NCBI GenBank assembly: GCA_046263755.1
Contig: JBJYZC010000006.1
Span: forward strand, 1 to 64,000
DNA length: 64,000 nt
Reading direction: 5' to 3'
Source: Lachnocurva sp029100405
GTDB taxonomy: Bacteria; Bacillota; Clostridia; Lachnospirales; Lachnospiraceae
Part shown: positions 22,901 to 31,548 of the stretch, piece after piece
How positions within the stretch are numbered: position 1 is the first letter of the stretch
Layout: each line of letters starts with the position of its first letter
The notes under the pieces: generated by a model
The model's database searches: none
What the model was told of the DNA's origin: nothing
What the model saw: the letters and a program-made list of their open reading frames with translations, nothing else
Translations under genes and position numbers: made by a program

Positions 22901-24534
22901 GTGCGACCGTAACGGAAGAAATCGAGCAGACGAGAACGGTTTATGAGAACCATACGGAAACCACGACCGTTTCCAAACAATGGAGACCCGGGGTTCTGGT
23001 TGTGTCTCCCGACACAATCCAGTCCGAGGACAATAATAACGGCGACCATTTCTTCCGTGTCAATGACAACCAATACGGTGCATGGTCCAGACTAAAATCT
23101 GGGGATGTCTTTGTTCTGTCAGATGGATCGGTTCATGTAGCCTTGAAGGTTGGACTGATTACGCACAAGAACGCAAGCAAGAATTACAGTAGTCACTACA
23201 ACTTCCACTATACCGAAGCAAGTTCCGGTGATGTTGTTGCACAGGGAAAGGTCAAAAATGCGAGGGGTAAATTAGCTCCCTGTCAGTTAGGTCAGCTCTT
23301 CCGCTTGTATGATGCAAGTACAACAACTACAAAATCCGTTCCCAAACAGGAATATACCGGTACTTTCCAAGATGGCGGATCGGTCACCTACCAAGGTTCC
23401 AGTATCAAGTACGATGCCGGAAGTGGTACCTTCCTCATGGCGGACAACAGTCCGATTCCGATGACAAACGAAGCACATAAGCGTTCTCGTGTGAGCGTCA
23501 CATGGCAGGACGGTGGACGAGATGGTGGTCGTTTGATCCCGCAGATGGATATTTTCTATGTGCAGGACATTCAGAACCTGATCAAGTCCGATAACTGGAA
23601 AACAGGCGATGCCCTTCCCGAAAGCAAATCGGGTGGAATCTTTCGGAAACACCAGAAACAACTGGAACAGGTCTTCGGCAAGGGATTTAACCCGGGAAAT
23701 GACAACAAGTCCTATTCTCTGTCCTTCCCGAACGTAGCGGAAGATAAGAACGACAAAGACACATCCGACCTGTCTGGAAGCGAATTCTGGAACGCAGAAG
23801 GGTATGACGTTCATTCCCCGTGGTACTCACAGGACGACCGAAAGAACTGGCTCAAGAGCAATCAGCCGAATCTCACGGAACAGGAACTTACCGATCAGTC
23901 CGATCCGAACACCTTCGTTGCCATGGCTTGTGACATTGTGGGAGACCGTTCGACCGGATATAAAGACGGCACGGACTTCTGGGATGCCTTTGATGTCAAA
24001 ATACAACAGGGAAGTGTCAACGGTTCTTTCTCGAACAGTCAGATTACGCAGTTGATGGGAAGTATCAGTCAGGCAGACATTTCCGGAATCAACGCCCAGT
24101 TGGGCGGACAGATTCCACCGGGAGTACAGGCGATGAATAGTTACGCTCTAAGCCGTGTCGGTCAGCCTTATGTCTGGGGTGGAGATACGGAAAGTTATGC
24201 CGACTGCTCCGGCTTTGTTTCCTGCATCTGGAGACACTTGGGATATATTGGACCAAAAGACCGATATACGACCAAATCCCTGTTCCCGATGGGGCAGACG
24301 TGGGGAGAAAATGACAGGCTACCGGCAGGAACGGTTCTGGTGAACCATGAACACACCGTCTATGTTGCCGGGTGGAATGAACAAACACAACGATACGTTG
24401 TGGTCGAAGCCATGTGTGACGAGTACGGCATTGTGGTTTCCGATGGTACACCGGGAAGAAGACTTCGGAATACGTCACAGGCAGCTCTGCATAAGGAATT
24501 TCCATCTGCCATTACAAAGTATTGTATGCAGTAA
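19924..24534 (+). CDS. Large membrane protein with NlpC/P60 peptidoglycan hydrolase domain (1536 aa)
   Basis: Residues 1-400 are polar and Q/N-rich. Residues about 420-690 are strongly basic and helical (KDLQSDLSQKAKEIEKIKNK and similar). Residues about 707-745 are a long hydrophobic stretch (ILVPILLPILIILLILQLV), one or two membrane spans. Residues about 750-1390 are extracellular-like. Residues 1403-1536 form an NlpC/P60 domain with GQPYVWGG, the catalytic Cys in YADCSGF (about residue 1428) and the His in NHEHTVYVAG. Such proteins of conjugative elements open the cell wall for the transfer channel (VirB1/CwlT-like role). The unusual parts are its size and the basic cytoplasmic half, which might contact DNA. 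Confidence 0.85.
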   Translation: MADNENNNWFENQTNGSGFNYENLINHSGSNQSSGLFNEENIQAENSPSYGERQERAESGGHTENHMRGDSGTLVGSGAQELIEGSVARHMVGSDRQVYTHGENEGNWTDAFIKEQEGQGRNVYQDIYMMYHDKTMQDNAGFETERFRSFADGRAPVSSGNMMSQRQAEIVFRHREEIQNNGGVLDIAHLPKKEQETMAPAVVLSQWARNEKATGTGYLTDDSTSIGYQQAQDYVKSNHITEIKFTDRQMGVLNGHARDLRTYQMQMTNNANQWKQFETAFHAYQKKAFPNQTMTDAARDTVLSEMAKPKTTYKEALTVETKAWMNDHAVTDKAKIGKADWDFIRTNAKARVVSENQHFVQSANQNPVYQALSKLQEKRAEEGTTKVANTLTSHYSESSLRGMRIAARRHKFEETQNGENNFTGQELTDRRKKLSNARRTHDVTQSAKDAIRKSVATNNLNKFDQRETAKKDLQSDLSQKAKEIEKIKNKNVLSDDDRKKLKHLQRDSAKSERQIRKIDKKNRTEFLNEGKGSYREVLKKQKDNAEKIARTHREHHAAVRNRQFVDMANGKGIQSVHAEERILKRDKKSLRDQAKDARRANRRGDLRKKIDAGGSDAIKARKKLDRMDQKDVTRMNRANSRPSRAIGRAKGKLSGLRDKVEGRIGRVENFGLRFKHKLQNSWMGRHNPLSKLRNVKRKVEQKAMEKVILPLLKILVPILLPILIILLILQLVALLFLSIVTAIGGSDPTKNNAKNEDNLAPGYYQATVTALQDYQKSYLNYYSDAAKKAAEGQADSIASKYDGYLGANTVAVDTANIRSITNEYGEPSSDISDTLQALTMARVRFLGTTLGDENEMPKDTITNMALYMTALWVGDEGNGYVKGLAQQYGGTTGLNHQIVVNPKYNDANNTNAIHNSQGGITDSEGNQYSYIYTNYGELDDSTRPGCNNVWYKDGSGKVQRTPTNLTWNKNTYGDNGSGTSPKSIGVGNPKIVSATVTEEIEQTRTVYENHTETTTVSKQWRPGVLVVSPDTIQSEDNNNGDHFFRVNDNQYGAWSRLKSGDVFVLSDGSVHVALKVGLITHKNASKNYSSHYNFHYTEASSGDVVAQGKVKNARGKLAPCQLGQLFRLYDASTTTTKSVPKQEYTGTFQDGGSVTYQGSSIKYDAGSGTFLMADNSPIPMTNEAHKRSRVSVTWQDGGRDGGRLIPQMDIFYVQDIQNLIKSDNWKTGDALPESKSGGIFRKHQKQLEQVFGKGFNPGNDNKSYSLSFPNVAEDKNDKDTSDLSGSEFWNAEGYDVHSPWYSQDDRKNWLKSNQPNLTEQELTDQSDPNTFVAMACDIVGDRSTGYKDGTDFWDAFDVKIQQGSVNGSFSNSQITQLMGSISQADISGINAQLGGQIPPGVQAMNSYALSRVGQPYVWGGDTESYADCSGFVSCIWRHLGYIGPKDRYTTKSLFPMGQTWGENDRLPAGTVLVNHEHTVYVAGWNEQTQRYVVVEAMCDEYGIVVSDGTPGRRLRNTSQAALHKEFPSAITKYCMQ

Positions 24535-24540
24535 CAAACG

Positions 24541-24586
24541 AACCGGGCTTGAAGAGATTCATTCAGGCTCGGTTTTCTTTTTTTTC
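24541..24586 (+). terminator. Terminator of the NlpC/P60 gene
   Basis: AACCGGGC..TGAA pairs with TTCA..GCTCGGTT and is followed by TTCTTTTTTTT. Confidence 0.85.
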
Positions 24587-24636
24587 TTGAAAAAAAACTT
24601 GTAAAAATTTTTCTTCTTTCTGCATTTTTTCATAAT

Positions 24637-24650
24637 TTTTACGCATAGAA
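24637..24650 (+). promoter_or_regulatory. CATAGAA box (ACGC type)
   Basis: TTTTACGCATAGAA, 78 bp before the start at 24728. Two short leader hairpins (GGAGAGTG..CATTCTCC and TCCGC..GCGGA) lie between. Confidence 0.7.
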
Positions 24651-24727
24651 GAATTGTAAGAAGTTACGGAGAGTGGAAACATTCTCCCAACAATCCGCTC
24701 ACGATGCGGAAGAAAGGAAAGAAACTT

Positions 24728-25678
24728 ATGGATTATTGCAAGACAGGACTCAACAAATTCGGACTGATGGCTGTTGCAGGAACCGTCAATGAGGTCAAGG
24801 ACAACACCGTTACTCTGACCGTATCCGAACGTATGAAGCAGGCAGATGGCAAATGGGGAACCGTCAAGAGGAATGTTACCTGTGACGTTACCAAGGCAGG
24901 CGGTACCAACGGCATTGAGCAGGGCATGGACTTCTGTGCGATTGGCTATGGCAGACCAAATGGAAACGACATGGAGATGGAAGCCAAGGCGATGGGAACC
25001 GGAAACTGCCGTGTCGAGGTTCAGGAAGTCGGAAATTCCAGAGTAAAGCAGGGCAATGCTTGGATCGATCAGGAAAAGCCGTTTGTTTTCGGCATGGTCA
25101 TGGGAGACGCCACTTATTCCGTTGACCAGACCAAGACCGGGAACAAGCGTATGCGTGCTCAGTTCCACATCGAGGAACCCTACAAGGATAGCACCGTCAT
25201 TGTTTCCGACAAGGCAAACCTGATTTCCAGAAATGACGAGAAGTCCAAGGCTCAGTTCGACAGATTCGTAAAGCATCTGGAAGGTGCCTGCGAGAAGGCA
25301 AATCTGGAAACCGTAGCAAATGCAGAATATCGTTTTGAGCGTTATCCGTTCAAGTCGGTCTTCCTGTTCCGTGAGGAAGCAGAGAAGTACAAGGACGATC
25401 GTTATGCCCAGATTCAGGAATTCACACCGACCGAGGGCAGGAATCAGGGCAACGTTTACTACTATCGTTCTGAATTCATGTATCAGCCGGACTTCGCAAA
25501 CTTCGGAGCACTTGACATGGAAGCCATCCAGTCGAGGGAAGAAGAAATGCACGCCTTTAACGACCGTGAGGACACCAAGGCGGAAGAGACCGAGACCAAG
25601 GAAGAGGACAATGCCGTTTATGACAATCCGTTCGAGAAAGCCACAGATGACGGCAAGGACTATAACGACCTCTGGTGA
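24728..25678 (+). CDS. SSB-like single-strand DNA-binding candidate (316 aa)
   Basis: Residues 1-150 read as beta-rich (FGLMAVAGTVNEVKDNTVTLTVSERM), as in OB-folds. Residues about 270-316 are acidic and end DDGKDYNDLW, similar in kind to the acidic tips of single-strand binding proteins. No catalytic motif is present. It stands alone between a CATAGAA box and a terminator, just before the primase-type gene, which fits high expression and a replication or transfer role. This is an inference from composition and context. The start at 24728 uses the AAAGGA site; an in-frame ATG at 24704 is possible. Confidence 0.55.
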   Translation: MDYCKTGLNKFGLMAVAGTVNEVKDNTVTLTVSERMKQADGKWGTVKRNVTCDVTKAGGTNGIEQGMDFCAIGYGRPNGNDMEMEAKAMGTGNCRVEVQEVGNSRVKQGNAWIDQEKPFVFGMVMGDATYSVDQTKTGNKRMRAQFHIEEPYKDSTVIVSDKANLISRNDEKSKAQFDRFVKHLEGACEKANLETVANAEYRFERYPFKSVFLFREEAEKYKDDRYAQIQEFTPTEGRNQGNVYYYRSEFMYQPDFANFGALDMEAIQSREEEMHAFNDREDTKAEETETKEEDNAVYDNPFEKATDDGKDYNDLW

Positions 25679-25712
25679 TTCGGTTAGGTTAGACAACTTG
25701 TTTTAGCTTAAA

Positions 25713-25770
25713 GATCGGGGAATCGGAGAAATCAGCAGGACTGACGAAAGACACCGGTTCCCCGATTTTA
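25713..25770 (+). terminator. Terminator after the SSB-like gene
   Basis: GATCGGGGAATCGG and CCGGTTCCCCGAT form a 13-14 bp stem (one mismatch), followed by TTTATA. Confidence 0.8.
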
Positions 25771-25790
25771 TAACTCTGTTGGAGATTTCT

Positions 25791-27080
25791 ATGGTTGACG
25801 AAGATAAGTATTACATGGACTGGGATGTGTTCGGGAACAATGCGGATGACGCACAGAAAATGTTTCCGATCAAGGATGTACTGGCCGTTCACTTCGGCAT
25901 TACTCCCAATAGCGTAGGGCGTTGTCCCTGTCCGATTCATGGCGGTCATAAACCAAACATGGCCATCTATGAATCTGATAACACGGTGCATTGTTTCAGC
26001 GACTGTGGAAAGTCATGGAATGCGATCACTCTGGTGCAGAATGATTTGCAGAATCAGGGCTACAATCAAGGGTCTTATAAGAAAGCTTTCCTGACCCTCT
26101 GTGACGAGTTCGGTATGGATCCACTCAGTTTCCCCGGAATCTCCCTCCGACATGAGACACGGACAAAGACAGAGACAAAGATAAAACCAATGTCTGACTT
26201 AGAAAAACTGTTTCAGAGCAAACACCCGAATTACAAACAACTGCTTTATCTTTCCAGAAACCCCTTTCAGCCGATGGTACAAAAGCACCTGTCCCCCGAT
26301 GGAAAGGAGACGCTTACCACCTACCACATCACAGACAAAGAAGTGGCGTTTCTCGTCTTTCAGGAACTGAAACGAAAGGCAAAAGACCTGCACCGGGCCA
26401 TGGTGATAACGAACGACATCTTGGGAGAAAATACCAGTCCTGCCTTTCAGGAACTGGCACATTGTTACGATAACATCCTAAAGGCAGTACAGAAGGTCGG
26501 AATGGAAGAACCAAAGAACAAGGACGACCTGAAAAAGGCTTTGGAATTGGATACAAATAGCAGAGAGTACAAAACCCTTCCATTTCCAACCTTGTTTGAC
26601 CGTTATGACATGACGGAAGTCGAATTTGATCGGGAGAACCCAAGCGTTCCCCTGAAAAGCGTTTCCATGGAAGAAGTCGAGCATGGTCTGTGGAGTCCGA
26701 TCCCGAAATTATTCGACCAGAAAACGGAAGACTTCATCCGAGACGAATTCCATTTCCCCATTCCACATACAGGAGACAGGATACCAAGTCCTGACGGAAA
26801 GTTTCTCGCCGTACCGGATGTATTGGCATGGTGTGATAAGGCATTCATCTATGTGGACAGTAAAAAAGACCTTCTGAACACCTTGAGCGATACCTTAGCG
26901 AAGGAGTTCAAGGACTTTTCAAAAGCCACGGATATGCTTTCGGTATTGCAGGATGAAATTCAGCGGAAGTTAGCCTATTGTGACCGCATGGAAGAAATCC
27001 TGTTTGACATAGAGAACCATGAAAAAGAGCACGAAGAAGAGTACGAGCACGACAGAGAAGAAAGCAGTTTAGAGAGGTAA
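25791..27080 (+). CDS. DnaG-type CHC2 zinc-finger primase protein (429 aa)
   Basis: Residues about 43-75 (RCPCPIHGGHKPNM..VHCFSDCGKSWNAI) carry the Cys/His/Cys/Cys zinc finger of DnaG-type primases, which recognises template DNA. The TOPRIM catalytic motif (EGxxD, DxD) is not visible in the remaining 350 mostly helical residues, so this may be a template-recognition subunit or a highly diverged primase. The start at 25791 follows TTGGAG. The 404-aa gene starts 5 bp after its stop, so the two probably act together. Confidence 0.75.
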   Translation: MVDEDKYYMDWDVFGNNADDAQKMFPIKDVLAVHFGITPNSVGRCPCPIHGGHKPNMAIYESDNTVHCFSDCGKSWNAITLVQNDLQNQGYNQGSYKKAFLTLCDEFGMDPLSFPGISLRHETRTKTETKIKPMSDLEKLFQSKHPNYKQLLYLSRNPFQPMVQKHLSPDGKETLTTYHITDKEVAFLVFQELKRKAKDLHRAMVITNDILGENTSPAFQELAHCYDNILKAVQKVGMEEPKNKDDLKKALELDTNSREYKTLPFPTLFDRYDMTEVEFDRENPSVPLKSVSMEEVEHGLWSPIPKLFDQKTEDFIRDEFHFPIPHTGDRIPSPDGKFLAVPDVLAWCDKAFIYVDSKKDLLNTLSDTLAKEFKDFSKATDMLSVLQDEIQRKLAYCDRMEEILFDIENHEKEHEEEYEHDREESSLER

Positions 27081-27085
27081 GAACC

Positions 27086-28300
27086 ATGAATTTATTTGAG
27101 AAGAAAGCCAACGATGCGATTGTTTCCGTTCACACGAAAAAGCAGAAGGTCATGGACTTGAAGGGGGAATATCATTATTCCGAACTCATTTCCGGAGACG
27201 AACCCCTTCAGTTACAGATGCAGAATCAGTTACTGGATCGCTTGCAGTTTGCAAAGACGTTAGGATATGACGGCATTGGAAAGTTTGAGACCTATGGTGA
27301 CTTCACGGCGACCCTGAAACGGTTCGACACCTTCAATCAGAATGCGGAGCGGTTAAAGGAAATTGCATCCGAAATCATCGAGATCGAAAACATCACCAAG
27401 GAAACCAATGCGTTCATTCAGAAGAACCTGCCGTTCCTTCCGACCGAAGAGCAGCAGCTCATTCCGGAGCACAAGGCATTGTACGAGGTCGCAAAGGAAT
27501 ACCTGATAAAGTCCCCGGCGATTCATACCTTCGAACGTGCCAATTTACGGACAAATATCATTCGGGAAGCCTTAATGGACCTGTCCGAAAAGCAGATCAC
27601 TATGGCCGTGGATCGGAAGATGATTGAGAAGGAAGATGTCATGGACATCAGCCACGTCATTGACCTGTCCGGAGAAAAGGCAAAGCACTTTGAGCATAAT
27701 CTGGACTATGTGTTAAAGAAGTTTGGTGTGACACAGGAAGCTAACAAGGAATACAAGGAACTCCATACGAACGTCCGAGGAACCAGTTTCAAAAATGACG
27801 ACACCGGAATTGAACGGCAGGTGATTTTAGACAGACTGAATGACTGGGTCAAGGCAGAAAAGCCGGTCTATTTCAAACTGAATAAGACTGTTGTTCATGA
27901 CAAGCCTGCTTATGAAGTGCTCTGGGGACATGACAATTCGATTGAGCGTCTTGGCTATCTTGCGGACTATCTGGCACAGCAGATGGATAAGGTCTATGGC
28001 GATGCTGAAATTCCGATTGTCTTCGATCAGGTGACCGGTGGTGGAGTTGGTCGGAACGGAAAGTCTTACAGTTTCGGATGTAACTTCACCTTGCGGCTCC
28101 CTGACCTTGCAAAGGCAGAACGAATCGTCCCGTCCGAAAGACAGACTCCTGCACAGGAACAGAACAATGCCTTGGAGAACGCTCGGAATCAGCTCTTAGC
28201 TTCCCTAGACTCCCTTCAGCCCGCACAAGGACAGGCACAGACCGCAGAAATCCCTGACCCGACTACCAGACAGAATCAGTCCCAGAATATTTTACGATAA
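27086..28300 (+). CDS. Unknown 404-aa protein paired with the primase-type gene
   Basis: A soluble protein with helical N-terminal two thirds (IASEIIEIENITKETNAF), a beta-rich region at residues about 265-350 (KPVYFKLNKTVVHDKPAYEVLWG, GGGVGRNGKSYSFGCNF) and a Q/A/P-rich tail. No Walker motif and no membrane segment. GAGAGG precedes the ATG, 5 bp after the zinc-finger gene. Context suggests DNA replication or transfer; I cannot name the family. Confidence 0.7.
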   Translation: MNLFEKKANDAIVSVHTKKQKVMDLKGEYHYSELISGDEPLQLQMQNQLLDRLQFAKTLGYDGIGKFETYGDFTATLKRFDTFNQNAERLKEIASEIIEIENITKETNAFIQKNLPFLPTEEQQLIPEHKALYEVAKEYLIKSPAIHTFERANLRTNIIREALMDLSEKQITMAVDRKMIEKEDVMDISHVIDLSGEKAKHFEHNLDYVLKKFGVTQEANKEYKELHTNVRGTSFKNDDTGIERQVILDRLNDWVKAEKPVYFKLNKTVVHDKPAYEVLWGHDNSIERLGYLADYLAQQMDKVYGDAEIPIVFDQVTGGGVGRNGKSYSFGCNFTLRLPDLAKAERIVPSERQTPAQEQNNALENARNQLLASLDSLQPAQGQAQTAEIPDPTTRQNQSQNILR

Positions 28301-28320
28301 AGAAGATGTAAGAGATAAAA

Positions 28321-28363
28321 GGTCTGCAACAACAGAATTCTGTTGTTTCTTTTGGGAGACCTT
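28321..28363 (+). terminator. Terminator of the primase-type operon
   Basis: AACAACAGAATTCTGTTGTT is a perfect palindrome followed by TCTTTT; outer GGTCT/AGACC extend it. Confidence 0.85.
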
Positions 28364-28394
28364 GAAACCGCCTGAATGTAACCTTTCGAGAACA

Positions 28395-28800
28395 AGGACA
28401 TGGAAAATTTGGTCAATGGGTTGGAAAAATCAGGCCGTCTATTCGGGAAAATTTGGAGCAAAAGAGGGAAATATTGGCAGATGGGTGGAAAGATTGGCAG
28501 ACCAAATCTTTTCAATGACAGTACCAATGTCTCCCTTCTTGGATTGTGGTGGAAAATTTGGCAGACAGGAAAATATTTTCTCTGCCATTTTTTCCACCCT
28601 TTCTTTTTGTACATCTTTTGTACGACAAAATCGGAGCATAATAGGAGCATTTTCCTGTCTTATCTTTCGCAAACCGACACTCTTCTGCCAATCCTTCTCC
28701 CTTTTCCCTTGCAATCTGCCTTTTCTTCCCCTATACTAGGGGTAGTTTTTCTGCCATTTCTTCTACCGACAGAGAAAAGCTACCAATTTTTCCACCCAAA
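28395..28800. repeat. Iteron array, probable origin of replication
   Basis: At least four direct repeats of the type GG(G)AAA(A/T)(A/T)TTGGCAGA lie at about 28399, 28445, 28468, 28487 and 28551, and at least four in reverse (TCTGCCATTTTTTCCACCC type) at about 28581, 28686, 28718, 28749 and 28781. The region is A/T-rich with no gene and directly precedes the Rep gene, the usual layout of Rep_3 iteron origins. Confidence 0.75.
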
Positions 28801-28816
28801 AAAGAAGGGGATTACC

Positions 28817-30163
28817 TTGTATCACGATACGGCACCATTGCAGGAACTGTCCGTTCGGAAGTCGAACGAAATGGTCTCTGCAAAATACAAAAGCACCTTA
28901 TTAGAAAACCAGATCATGACGATTGCTCTGACACGGATCGAGGAACGGGCACGGGATGAAAATGCACCGCTTATGGCAACCTTATATCCCGGGGAACTCA
29001 AACGAATCATTGGGGATCCGTCTCACATCTACCGAACCTTAAAGACCGTTTCGAAGACCATGGTGGGTCATACCATGTTTCTGGAAGACCGGCAGGGTAA
29101 TTTCCATGCCTATGCCATTGTGACCGATGCCGAATATCAGGACGGTGTGTTCCGTGTCAAGTTCAATGAAAGCCTGCGGAATCACATTCTTGGACTGGAG
29201 AAGAACTATACGACCTATGAACTGTCCGTGCTGACCGACTTCAAGAGCAATTCTTCCTTCCGACTGTATGAACTGTTGAAAAAGGAAATTTACAAAAGCA
29301 GAAAGAACGTCAATAACGGCAGGGTGGATGTGGAATATCGTCTGTCAGAACTTCGCTTTATGATCGGTCTTGCGAACTCGGACGATGCAGGCGTGAAGAA
29401 TGCCATGGGACGTATGGGCGAGGACATTGACTGGGACGCCCTGTATGACCTTCTGGACAAGAAGGACAAGAAGTATGAAGCGTGGAAGGACATGAGACGG
29501 TATGTCATTGAGCCTGCTCAAATCGAACTGGAAGAAAAGTCCAATATCCGATTTGACTTTGACGCTTATCGGAGTGGCAGACGGATCGACCGGATCGTGT
29601 TCCATGTCTATCCCAATGTCCCGAGGAATCAGGACATCTTGGACGAGCGACAGGTCCTGATCGAGAAACAGAAGAACCGACAGTTGGAGATCCCACGAGA
29701 CCTGCCAAAATATCAACCCCTGTATGCCGAATTTACCGGGCATAACGGACTGACCGAAGAAGACATTGACCTTTTGTTGAAGAAGGCGAATGGAGACCCC
29801 GAACAGGTACGTTCTGCCATTCTGCTCTGCGACAAGCAGGAGTCCGTGCAAAATTACATGGGTTGGTTGATCCGTTGCATTGAACGGAACTACACCACGA
29901 CAGAGACCGCCCTTGGCTCAAAACAAACGGCAGAGATCACTCATGCCATGCGAAAGGAAATGACGGAACAGGCGGACAATCTGGCAGCCGTCTTCTGGAA
30001 ACGCACCAAGGAGCGAAACGGGGAGAAGTTTCAGGCGTTTGTGCAGATGTTGTCGGAACATGGACTGACCTTGGAACTATTTGAAGAAGCGTGCTCCGGC
30101 AATGCAGAGTGCGGAGAGCGTTACATTGCATGGACCAAAGGAAAACTAAAGTCGGTTCTGTAA
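28817..30163 (+). CDS. Rep_3-type plasmid replication initiator (448 aa)
   Basis: VSAKYKSTLLENQIMTIALTRIEE near residue 25 and FRLYELLKKEIYK near residue 160 are typical of Rep_3 (RepB/RepE) initiators, which carry two winged-helix domains that bind iterons and load the replication machinery. The C-terminal ~150 residues form an extra helical region, so the protein is longer than the usual 250-350 aa. I place the start at the TTG at 28817 because GAAGGGG stands 6 bp upstream; the frame stays open upstream, through the iterons. Low-efficiency TTG start and iterons fit autoregulated copy control. Confidence 0.85.
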   Translation: MYHDTAPLQELSVRKSNEMVSAKYKSTLLENQIMTIALTRIEERARDENAPLMATLYPGELKRIIGDPSHIYRTLKTVSKTMVGHTMFLEDRQGNFHAYAIVTDAEYQDGVFRVKFNESLRNHILGLEKNYTTYELSVLTDFKSNSSFRLYELLKKEIYKSRKNVNNGRVDVEYRLSELRFMIGLANSDDAGVKNAMGRMGEDIDWDALYDLLDKKDKKYEAWKDMRRYVIEPAQIELEEKSNIRFDFDAYRSGRRIDRIVFHVYPNVPRNQDILDERQVLIEKQKNRQLEIPRDLPKYQPLYAEFTGHNGLTEEDIDLLLKKANGDPEQVRSAILLCDKQESVQNYMGWLIRCIERNYTTTETALGSKQTAEITHAMRKEMTEQADNLAAVFWKRTKERNGEKFQAFVQMLSEHGLTLELFEEACSGNAECGERYIAWTKGKLKSVL

Positions 30164-30179
30164 GTAGAAAGAAACACAT

Positions 30180-30216
30180 AAAAAGCGGACACCTCAAAGG
30201 AGAGATGTCCGTTTTT
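30180..30216. terminator. Bidirectional terminator between Rep and the 30218-33248 operon
   Basis: AAAAAGCGGACA..CTC and GAG..TGTCCGTTTTT form a stem with A and T runs on both sides, between two convergent units. Confidence 0.85.
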
Positions 30217-30217
30217 G

Positions 30218-30595
30218 TTATTTGTTCGGTAAAAACTTGTATTCTTTTGTCCACACGGTACCGTCTGCACGAATGGGGTATCCCTTGTTATTGACCAGAA
30301 AGTCCATACCATTGTCCGATGTGACTTCGTACCAGTCGTGTTCCTTGTCGCAGGTAAAGGGTTTGACCGTCCAGACGTTTGCCTGTTCTGCCTGCAAGTC
30401 GAACGAGGTTTTCGGATGGGCACAGGCAGCCCAGAGCGGGATCAACAGAAACACGGCGGAAAGCATGGCCATGGAAAGAGAAATGCGTTTCCAAAGCACC
30501 GAGGAATCCCTTTCTTTTTCCAAGACACCGAAGGCGATACTGTCTGCCATAGCGATAGCAGACAGTACGATAAACAGGATCTTCACGAGAGTCAC
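30218..30595 (-). CDS. Small membrane protein (about 125 aa)
   Basis: Two membrane segments (KILFIVLSAIAMADSIAFGVL and LSMAMLSAVFLLIPLWAACA) are followed by a ~60-residue extracytoplasmic tail ending KFLPNK. A GTG at 30595 overlaps the upstream TGA (GTGA), so I prefer it; an ATG at 30634 would add 13 residues and overlap by 43 bp. Last gene of the VirB11-like operon, so perhaps part of that machine. Confidence 0.65.
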   Translation of the reverse strand: MTLVKILFIVLSAIAMADSIAFGVLEKERDSSVLWKRISLSMAMLSAVFLLIPLWAACAHPKTSFDLQAEQANVWTVKPFTCDKEHDWYEVTSDNGMDFLVNNKGYPIRADGTVWTKEYKFLPNK

Positions 30596-30801
30596 GCTTT
30601 CTTCGGCGGATGGTACTTCGGCAGCGGCATCCATGCGATGATGTCATCCATGGGAAACCATTCCTCATGGTCGTCCATAAATCCGGGCGGAGTAGCAGAA
30701 TCGTAGGTAAATCGGGTGATGTACCCGGTTTTGTCCACGCCAAGAACAACCTGCTTGTTTCTCGGGCGTTTGTCTTTTAATAAATGCCATGCTGAGTCCA
30801 T
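30592..30801 (-). CDS. DUF551-like small protein (69 aa)
   Basis: It ends its core with IIAWMPLPKYHPP, the signature of DUF551-type proteins common on phages and plasmids; three more members lie at 38239, 38720 and 39345. Its ATG overlaps the upstream TAA (TAATG). Function unknown. Confidence 0.75.
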   Translation of the reverse strand: MDSAWHLLKDKRPRNKQVVLGVDKTGYITRFTYDSATPPGFMDDHEEWFPMDDIIAWMPLPKYHPPKKA

Positions 30802-31520
30802 TATTCTACGTCACCTACACTTTCAGTATCTGCCTTACAGTAAGCGGATTCCTTGGGAGAAATCTGATTGACTGACATACATACGTCATTGTTAAAAATG
30901 GCTGTCCAGAGGGTAGAGTCCTTCGAACCGTAGAGGACGATTCGCTGACTGTCAACCCCGGGAATTTCAGAGTAGGTCAGAAGGACACCCTTTCCGCACT
31001 TCTTTACCATATCTTCATACTTCACGTTTTCCCCAAAGGTCTGAATGTCCGTAGACTTGACCTTCTTGTTGGGAGCGAAGAGAGAGGTCTGTCCCTTACC
31101 AACGACCTTGCCACCGGATACCAGAACGGAGAATCCATACCGGTTTTCAGCGGCTACAAAATCGTACTGCGTGCAGTCCACATCGGACACCTTAGTCTTA
31201 CTCTTGGCATTGAAGTCCATGCCGACTGCCGAAAGCATTTCCTGTTCGCTCATGCCGACCTTGACCTTGGGGAAGGCCTTCTGCATGGACTGAATCTGTT
31301 TCTTCTCCTTGGAGGTCGGCTTGTAGTTGTCCGTCACGGCGGATGTTTCTGTCTGGGCCTCTTGACTCTTCTCCGCCTTCTTTATCTTTCCTGCCAGAAG
31401 AATAGATGTCATAGCAAAGCCAATGGTCAGGATACAAAGAATCACAATGGCAAGCTGACGCTTGTCGATTCTGACCTTCTTCTTGGTTTCGGGGGTCTGG
31501 GGTTCCATCATAAGCTCCAT
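30801..31520 (-). CDS. Membrane-anchored extracytoplasmic protein (239 aa)
   Basis: A short cytoplasmic basic part is followed by one membrane segment at residues about 22-43 (LAIVILCILTIGFAMTSILLAG). The outside part (KVKVGMSEQEMLSAVGMDFNAK) resembles the SmpA/BLIP-like fold found in many secreted proteins, with two similar halves; this is a weak inference. AAAGGA precedes the ATG. It follows the VirB11-like ATPase by 28 bp and may be an envelope component of that system. Confidence 0.7.
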   Translation of the reverse strand: MELMMEPQTPETKKKVRIDKRQLAIVILCILTIGFAMTSILLAGKIKKAEKSQEAQTETSAVTDNYKPTSKEKKQIQSMQKAFPKVKVGMSEQEMLSAVGMDFNAKSKTKVSDVDCTQYDFVAAENRYGFSVLVSGGKVVGKGQTSLFAPNKKVKSTDIQTFGENVKYEDMVKKCGKGVLLTYSEIPGVDSQRIVLYGSKDSTLWTAIFNNDVCMSVNQISPKESAYCKADTESVGDVE

Positions 31521-31548
31521 AATTTGTTTTCCTTTCTTTTTGTGAAAA

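Noticed and set aside
24563..25696. A 377-codon minus-strand frame opposite the SSB-like gene
   Set aside because: Antisense to a gene with box, leader and terminator; hydrophobic look is due to reading D/E-rich codons backwards.
28400..28816. N-terminal extension of Rep through the iteron region
   Set aside because: The translated stretch is repeat-derived and the good ribosome site stands before the TTG at 28817.
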